DNA of 64,000 nucleotides from Clytia hemisphaerica (lineage: Eukaryota; Cnidaria; Hydrozoa; Leptothecata; Clytiidae), in NCBI GenBank assembly GCA_902728285.1, contig CACVBU010000274.1, forward strand, positions 1,131,132 through 1,195,131, written 5' to 3'. Positions 62,101-64,000 of the stretch are shown one piece after another. The translations under genes and the position numbers were made by a program. Positions within the stretch are counted from its first letter, which is position 1. Each line of letters begins with the position of its first letter. The notes beneath the pieces are model-generated. The model was given only the letters and a program-made list of their open reading frames with translations. It had not been told where the DNA came from and did no database searches.

Positions 62101-63721
62101 CCTTTACACGTTCTTTAAGGTTTGGGGACACGAGAAGTTTTTTTCGCGTTGGTGCAATGTAACATACTTTATTCCACCAAGACAAGAAAAAAAGTGCGTA
62201 TCTCATGGTTTCTTTTTTTGTTTCATGGGACGAAAAGTGAGAGAAATACCCAAAAGACACGCTGATTTTGTCCCTAGAACAAAAGTGAGAGAAGCACAAA
62301 TGTTATTAAACGAAAACAAAGTTTTCAATTTTAGCTTATAAGCTTGAGTTTTTATCCGCAATCGTATTTTTCAACGACGATCGTACCTCAACAAAAAACT
62401 TACCACCAAACACACTTATGCGTGTACAGTACACACTCAAAAAAGTGAAATGATATCTGCTTTGATAAAAAATATCATTCCTCACGTGGTTTGTAAACAA
62501 AAGAGTTCTGAGAATTCGTATCAAATATCAGTTTGAAAATATCACATTATATGGTTTTACTTCTTGTCATTAATGAAGCAGTGAATTGAATACTGACATT
62601 CGTCATTCTGCTTTTGTTTTGATTTCTCCGACCTTTTTCTAAGACGACTCGCCCTCTAAAAATGACTGACTGCTGCACCGTTTTATTTGCAATACATAAA
62701 ACTCGTTAGCCTAGTTATACGAAGTTCTTAAGACCATATAACGATATCGGTGCTTTAAAGACTTTTTATATACTTAAGGGGTTTTAAGTCAATCTCCGAG
62801 AAGATTCTGATACTCCGCGTATTGCACGTATTCACTACGTTTGCACGTATTCACTACGTAAGACATTTGCCATATCCCTTTAATGCGTCGTGTGTACAGA
62901 ATGGATAATCTGTTATGAGATTGCTTATGAATTTGTATTTCTTGTCACAAAAAACCATCAGAGAGGAATCCTGGTTACTGAATCAAACTAGCTTAGATTT
63001 CCAGGATACTAATAAGTCTATTTATCAACTATCAGCTCTTCCTTTTCTCACAGGTGGTCGATTCAAGATCGTAATGGAATTTGATAAAGATTTCGATGCC
63101 ATTCCTCCGCGTATTTCGTTCGCTCGACCCATTCCCCAACATCCTAATGGTAAAAATGTTCAATCATATTTTATCCTTCCTTACGAAGCGGGGTTATAAA
63201 GACATACACGTGTACGCCTTTTTATAAGAGCAAGTATGACTTTGGGTGCGACTTGTATGTTCTTTATATTTTTTTATTTTCACTCTTAAGTGCTCTTAAT
63301 TGTTAAATTTTATTCACTTTCAGGCTTAAACTTTTCTTAGTTTTTTCTAAAATCCGAAGCGAGATTGTTCTTAATTTGTTCTTAGGTTTTCGTCAAAATC
63401 CAGCCTAATATTCTCATAAAATTGCCAGTAAATAACTGAACTAAAAGAATATTCTATCAACAACATCTTGAAACCACCTGAGTTTTGTTTTTATAGTTTC
63501 CACAACTGACGGGCAAGTTTGCCTTGGTTGTTTGGAAGAATGGAAACCAAACACTTCACTAGCCTCTGTACTCATCTCTATCCAACAATTACTATCAGAG
63601 CCTTGGTTTGAAAAAGCCTGGAACGAGGATGCAGTTCATATTGCCATGGAAACACCTAAGCAATACAAACAAATGGTTTTGGATAATGTGATGAATAGTA
63701 AACGTGGAGTGGTTGTAAAGG
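47146..63721 (+). CDS. UBE2U-like ubiquitin-conjugating enzyme E2, 3' end outside window
   Basis: Four in-phase exons: 47146-47226, 53686-53788, 63054-63149 and 63497-63721; a GT donor at 63722 shows it continues. The spliced N terminus has an E2 first helix ([20 protein letters not shown]), then [23 protein letters not shown] across the exon 2-3 junction, PPRISF, the HPN motif (H91-P92-N93) and catalytic Cys102 in [12 protein letters not shown], followed by [16 protein letters not shown]. The nine-residue HPN-Asn to Cys spacing and the SGLKKTPW.G and IPQHPNVSTTDGQ patterns resemble UBE2U more than the short canonical E2s. E2s carry ubiquitin as a thioester on this Cys. Introns of 6.5 and 9.3 kb hold many repeats and, in the second, two other genes. 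Confidence 0.82.
49142..49238. mobile_element. 97-bp hairpin MITE with TA duplication
   Basis: GACCTTTTTTTAAAGAGGCA and its reverse complement meet around a short centre (CAGCCATGCATGGCTG); TA lies on both sides. The same family as 51602-51772. Confidence 0.75.
51488..51597. repeat. Copy of the host repeat that carries nested elements at 31.6-33.9 kb
   Basis: Shares TACCGTCAACTGCTCTAAC, CATGGGACGGCAATT and CGAACCTCCAAAGTCATTTG with 31645-31730, then runs through a single TTA into AAGGAACAGCGTAT, matching ATGAACGGCGTAT right of the outer element at 33855. It is therefore an empty-site copy. Confidence 0.7.
51602..51772. mobile_element. 171-bp hairpin MITE with TA duplication
   Basis: Longer member of the GACCTTTTTTTAA.GAGGC family, with arms of about 75 bp and TA at both ends (51600-51601, 51773-51774). 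It sits at the edge of the empty-site repeat. Confidence 0.75.
51979..52321. mobile_element. 343-bp inverted-repeat element with 6-bp duplication
   Basis: Ends CCAGGCGATGTCAATCGAAC and the matching GACATCATCGCCTGG. Both flanks carry CATCGG. The interior is filled with TTCGAT/ATCGAA words on both strands. Confidence 0.7.
54698..54844. mobile_element. 147-bp inverted-repeat element with TTATA duplication
   Basis: CAGGCACGACG and CGTCGTGCCTG are perfect terminal inverted repeats, flanked by TTATA at 54693-54697 and 54845-54849. Inner words GTACGGCG and CGCCGTAC also pair. Confidence 0.75.
55748..55930. repeat. Degenerate minisatellite, about 45-60-bp unit
   Basis: Three to four diverged units each contain a form of GAAATATTCCAAG, then AATCTCAAATTGTA and CCAGGACGT. 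Confidence 0.6.
56815..58316 (+). pseudogene. Fibrinogen-related (FReD) secreted protein with an in-frame stop
   Basis: Exons 56815-57487 and 58081-58316 join in phase to 302 codons. A signal peptide ([20 protein letters not shown]) and a short coiled coil ([19 protein letters not shown]) are followed at codon 51 by TAA (56965-56967). The same frame then continues without another stop: a Cys-rich stretch ([11 protein letters not shown]), and a full fibrinogen C-terminal domain with [20 protein letters not shown], the calcium site [16 protein letters not shown] and SNLNGYY. Such lectin-like proteins bind sugars or acetyl groups in immunity or adhesion. One lone stop in an intact domain suggests a recent null allele, a sequencing error (TAA for CAA) or readthrough. 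It lies in the second intron of the E2 gene, same strand. Confidence 0.8.
57905..57992. repeat. G-run minisatellite in the FReD intron
   Basis: GGGGGGGCTAATTACC occurs two to three times beside other G-runs, a tract likely to form G-rich structures and to vary in length. Confidence 0.6.
58323..58468. mobile_element. 146-bp hairpin MITE just after the FReD stop codon
   Basis: TGATATTCATGACGTAATG and its perfect reverse complement form the ends; inner GTTTTTGCCAGTAGTGGCAA pairs with TTGCCACTACCGGCTAAAAC. It begins 7 bp after the FReD stop, so it would be in that gene's 3' UTR. A second copy is at 63772-63914. Confidence 0.75.
58999..61628 (-). CDS. Tandem BTB-BACK-like protein B, inverted paralogue
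   Basis: Minus-strand exons 61628-61301, 60507-59830 and 59483-58999 join in phase 1 to 496 residues. Exon 2 is 678 nt, exactly as in paralogue A. The N-terminal tail is acidic ([20 protein letters not shown]) where A's is basic. The first BTB ([27 protein letters not shown]) and the following helical segment differ a lot from A, while the second BTB ([56 protein letters not shown]) is almost the same. Possible Cullin-3 adaptor, by family. It lies antisense in the second intron of the E2 gene. Confidence 0.75.
61629..63053. other. E2 intron 2, right part
   Basis: A short inverted-repeat segment at about 61809-61951 (GGCCCGGCGGAGG ... CCTCCGGGC, with repeated CAGCCTCCCCA) looks like a decayed element. 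A frame of 114 codons at 61955-62299 (-) has no domain. The stretch before 63054 ends in a pyrimidine tract and CAG acceptor of the E2 exon. Confidence 0.45.
63222..63415. repeat. TTAAGAACA-type repeat fragment in an E2 intron
   Basis: Contains TTTTTATAAGAGCAAGT, GTTCTTAATTTGTTCTTAGG and AGGCTTAAAC phrases of the dispersed repeat, in the short intron between the last two E2 exons seen. Confidence 0.4.
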
Positions 63722-63771
63722 GTAAGACTTCAAGTTGGTATCTTTTTCAAAATTCGCAAGATAGGAATTCA

Positions 63772-63914
63772 TGATCATATTCATTATACGTAACGATTTC
63801 TACGGAAATACCCAGGTTTTTGCCAGTAGTATGGCAAATTTTAAACAAATTTTCTCAAGCTTATATTTGCCACTACGGGGTATTTTCGTAAAAATACATT
63901 ACGTCACGAGTATC
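63772..63914. mobile_element. Second copy of the GCCAGTAGT hairpin MITE
   Basis: Shares AGGTTTTTGCCAGTAGT, TTGCCACTACGGGGTATTTT and ATTACGTCACGAGTATCA with 58323-58468. The arms are more diverged. It lies in the E2 intron after the catalytic exon. Confidence 0.65.
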
Positions 63915-64000
63915 AAGAATACAGTTTTTTTCCTGATAAATCGGAAAAAACTCTTTATCGACGAAAGATAATTGTAAGATTAATCCCCTCGCTGAGTTTG

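Noticed and set aside
62915..63053. Open frame running directly into the E2 exon from ATG 62915
   Set aside because: A pyrimidine tract and CAG acceptor precede 63054, and the exon at 53686-53788 supplies the correct upstream E2 sequence in phase.

Overview
The window is AT-rich animal nuclear DNA. Genes are split by GT-AG introns, protein families are metazoan (Gla, LDLa, SRCR, fibrinogen-like, DAN cystine knot, FAM133, BTB, ubiquitin E2), and the space between them is packed with retrotransposon remains and short inverted-repeat DNA elements. There are no operons, ribosome binding sites, CRISPR arrays, rRNA genes or convincing tRNA genes. Gene content and retroelement types suggest an invertebrate, perhaps a cnidarian, sponge or tunicate; the sequence alone does not settle which.

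Layout. 1-2.6 kb: degenerate LINE fragment and unassigned DNA. 2.6-11 kb (+): a multi-exon cell-surface gene joining a gamma-carboxylation propeptide, Gla domain, LDLa, three SRCR-like domains, a long helical region, a Cys-rich module and a hydrophobic C-tail. 13.4-14.0 kb (-): secreted DAN/gremlin-like cystine-knot protein. 15-22.3 kb: inverted-repeat elements, a Penelope GIY-YIG remnant and a 5'-truncated LINE. 22.9-26.8 kb (-): a complete non-LTR retrotransposon with an intact 1032-aa ORF (zinc finger, RT, restriction-like endonuclease) bounded by a 13-bp target duplication. 28-34 kb: dense short elements, including one TTA-flanked element inside another, both with empty sites in this window. 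36.4-39.8 kb (+): ten-exon FAM133 orthologue. 41.6-42.8 kb (-): LINE carrying only ORF1. 43.3-45.2 kb (+): tandem BTB-BACK-like protein. 47.1-63.7 kb and beyond (+): UBE2U-like E2 enzyme with very long introns; its second intron holds a fibrinogen-related gene (+, one in-frame stop) and an inverted paralogue of the BTB gene (-).

How genes relate. The Gla/SRCR protein, fibrinogen-related protein and DAN-like antagonist are secreted or surface products. The E2 and two BTB genes form a possible ubiquitin-related neighbourhood (BTB-BACK proteins often serve Cullin-3 ligases), but a working link is inference. All exon joins were derived by eye from splice sites and reading phase.
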